Below the pieces are notes generated by a model that had not been told where the DNA came from, did no database searches, and saw nothing but the letters and a program-made list of their open reading frames with translations. A program made the position numbers and the translations under genes. A DNA stretch of 5,719 nt from the NCBI GenBank assembly GCA_036525535.1, contig DATDAH010000173.1, positions 1-5,719 on the forward strand, read 5' to 3'. The stretch is from DATDAH01 sp036525535 (GTDB lineage Bacteria; Actinomycetota; Acidimicrobiia; Acidimicrobiales; DATDAH01). This document shows positions 5,629-5,719 of the stretch, piece by piece. The stretch's first letter is position 1. Every line of letters begins with the position of its first letter.

Positions 5629-5719
5629 CCGAAGACGGCCCAGGCGACCAGGAGGGCGACGGCCACGACCGCGCCGACGACCATGGCGATGTCGGCGGCA
5701 GAGACGCTCTGGGGGCGGA
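5625..5719 (-). CDS. C-terminal end of a membrane-anchored protein, partial
   Basis: On the minus strand the frame is open from the right edge to TGA at 5627-5625. The last residues read '...RPQSVSAADIAMVVGAVV' followed by 'AVALLVAWAVFG'. This is one clear transmembrane helix of about 19 hydrophobic residues ending at the C-terminus. An ATG lies at the beginning of the helix, but it would give only a 19-residue peptide, so the gene most likely begins beyond the window. The stop overlaps the start of the downstream CxxC protein by ATGA. The overlap and tight arrangement support a real gene even though only 31 residues can be seen. No family can be assigned. Confidence 0.55.
   Translation of the reverse strand, partial: RPQSVSAADIAMVVGAVVAVALLVAWAVFG

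Noticed and set aside
1..5719. CRISPR array, tRNA/rRNA/SRP RNA gene, insertion sequence or prophage signature
   Set aside because: I saw no regularly spaced repeats, tRNA-like cloverleaf, transposase or integrase coding sequence, or target-site duplication in the window.

Overview
This window is a compact, GC-rich stretch of bacterial chromosome. The codon bias, the mycothiol-isomerase-type DinB protein, the LURP-one-like protein and the small actinobacterial-type CxxC/HWHxxCW protein point to the phylum Actinomycetota. The wording of several proteins resembles Acidimicrobiia. That class assignment is an inference from remembered family resemblance, not from a search.

Layout, left to right. 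(1) 1-291, plus strand: the C-terminal part of a LURP-one-related (Tubby C-like) protein cut by the window edge. (2) 292-348: a short convergent gap filled almost entirely by an 11-bp inverted repeat enclosing two smaller hairpins. (3) 349-993, minus strand: a DinB-fold, metal-binding protein of the TIGR03086/maleylpyruvate-isomerase N-terminal type. (4) 994-1080: a divergent intergenic region with a strong 10-5-10 dyad and a likely ffh promoter. (5) 1081-5326, plus strand: a housekeeping cluster ffh - rpsP - KH-domain protein - rimM - trmD - rplS - yraN. (6) 5327-5409: a short convergent gap. (7) 5410-5719, minus strand: two genes overlapping by ATGA, a small CxxC protein and, upstream of it, the C-terminal end of a membrane-anchored protein that runs off the right edge.

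The central cluster is about translation and protein targeting. Ffh is the signal recognition particle GTPase. S16 and RimM belong to 30S assembly, TrmD makes m1G37 in tRNA, and L19 sits at the subunit interface. The KH protein is a small RNA-binding protein commonly found between rpsP and rimM. From rpsP to yraN the genes overlap or lie within a few bases of each other, except for a 72-base gap before rplS, so they are probably one transcript. A 172-base gap with its own candidate promoter and leader hairpin separates ffh from rpsP. Genes often seen between rplS and yraN in relatives (lepB, rnhB) are absent here.

I found no mobile element, CRISPR array, RNA gene or clearly undescribed system; this is mostly a conserved housekeeping region. 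The points most worth a second look are the missing canonical start codon for full-length RimM, a Glu where TrmD usually has its catalytic Asp, the acidic N-terminal extension on the KH protein, and the structured inverted repeats between genes.
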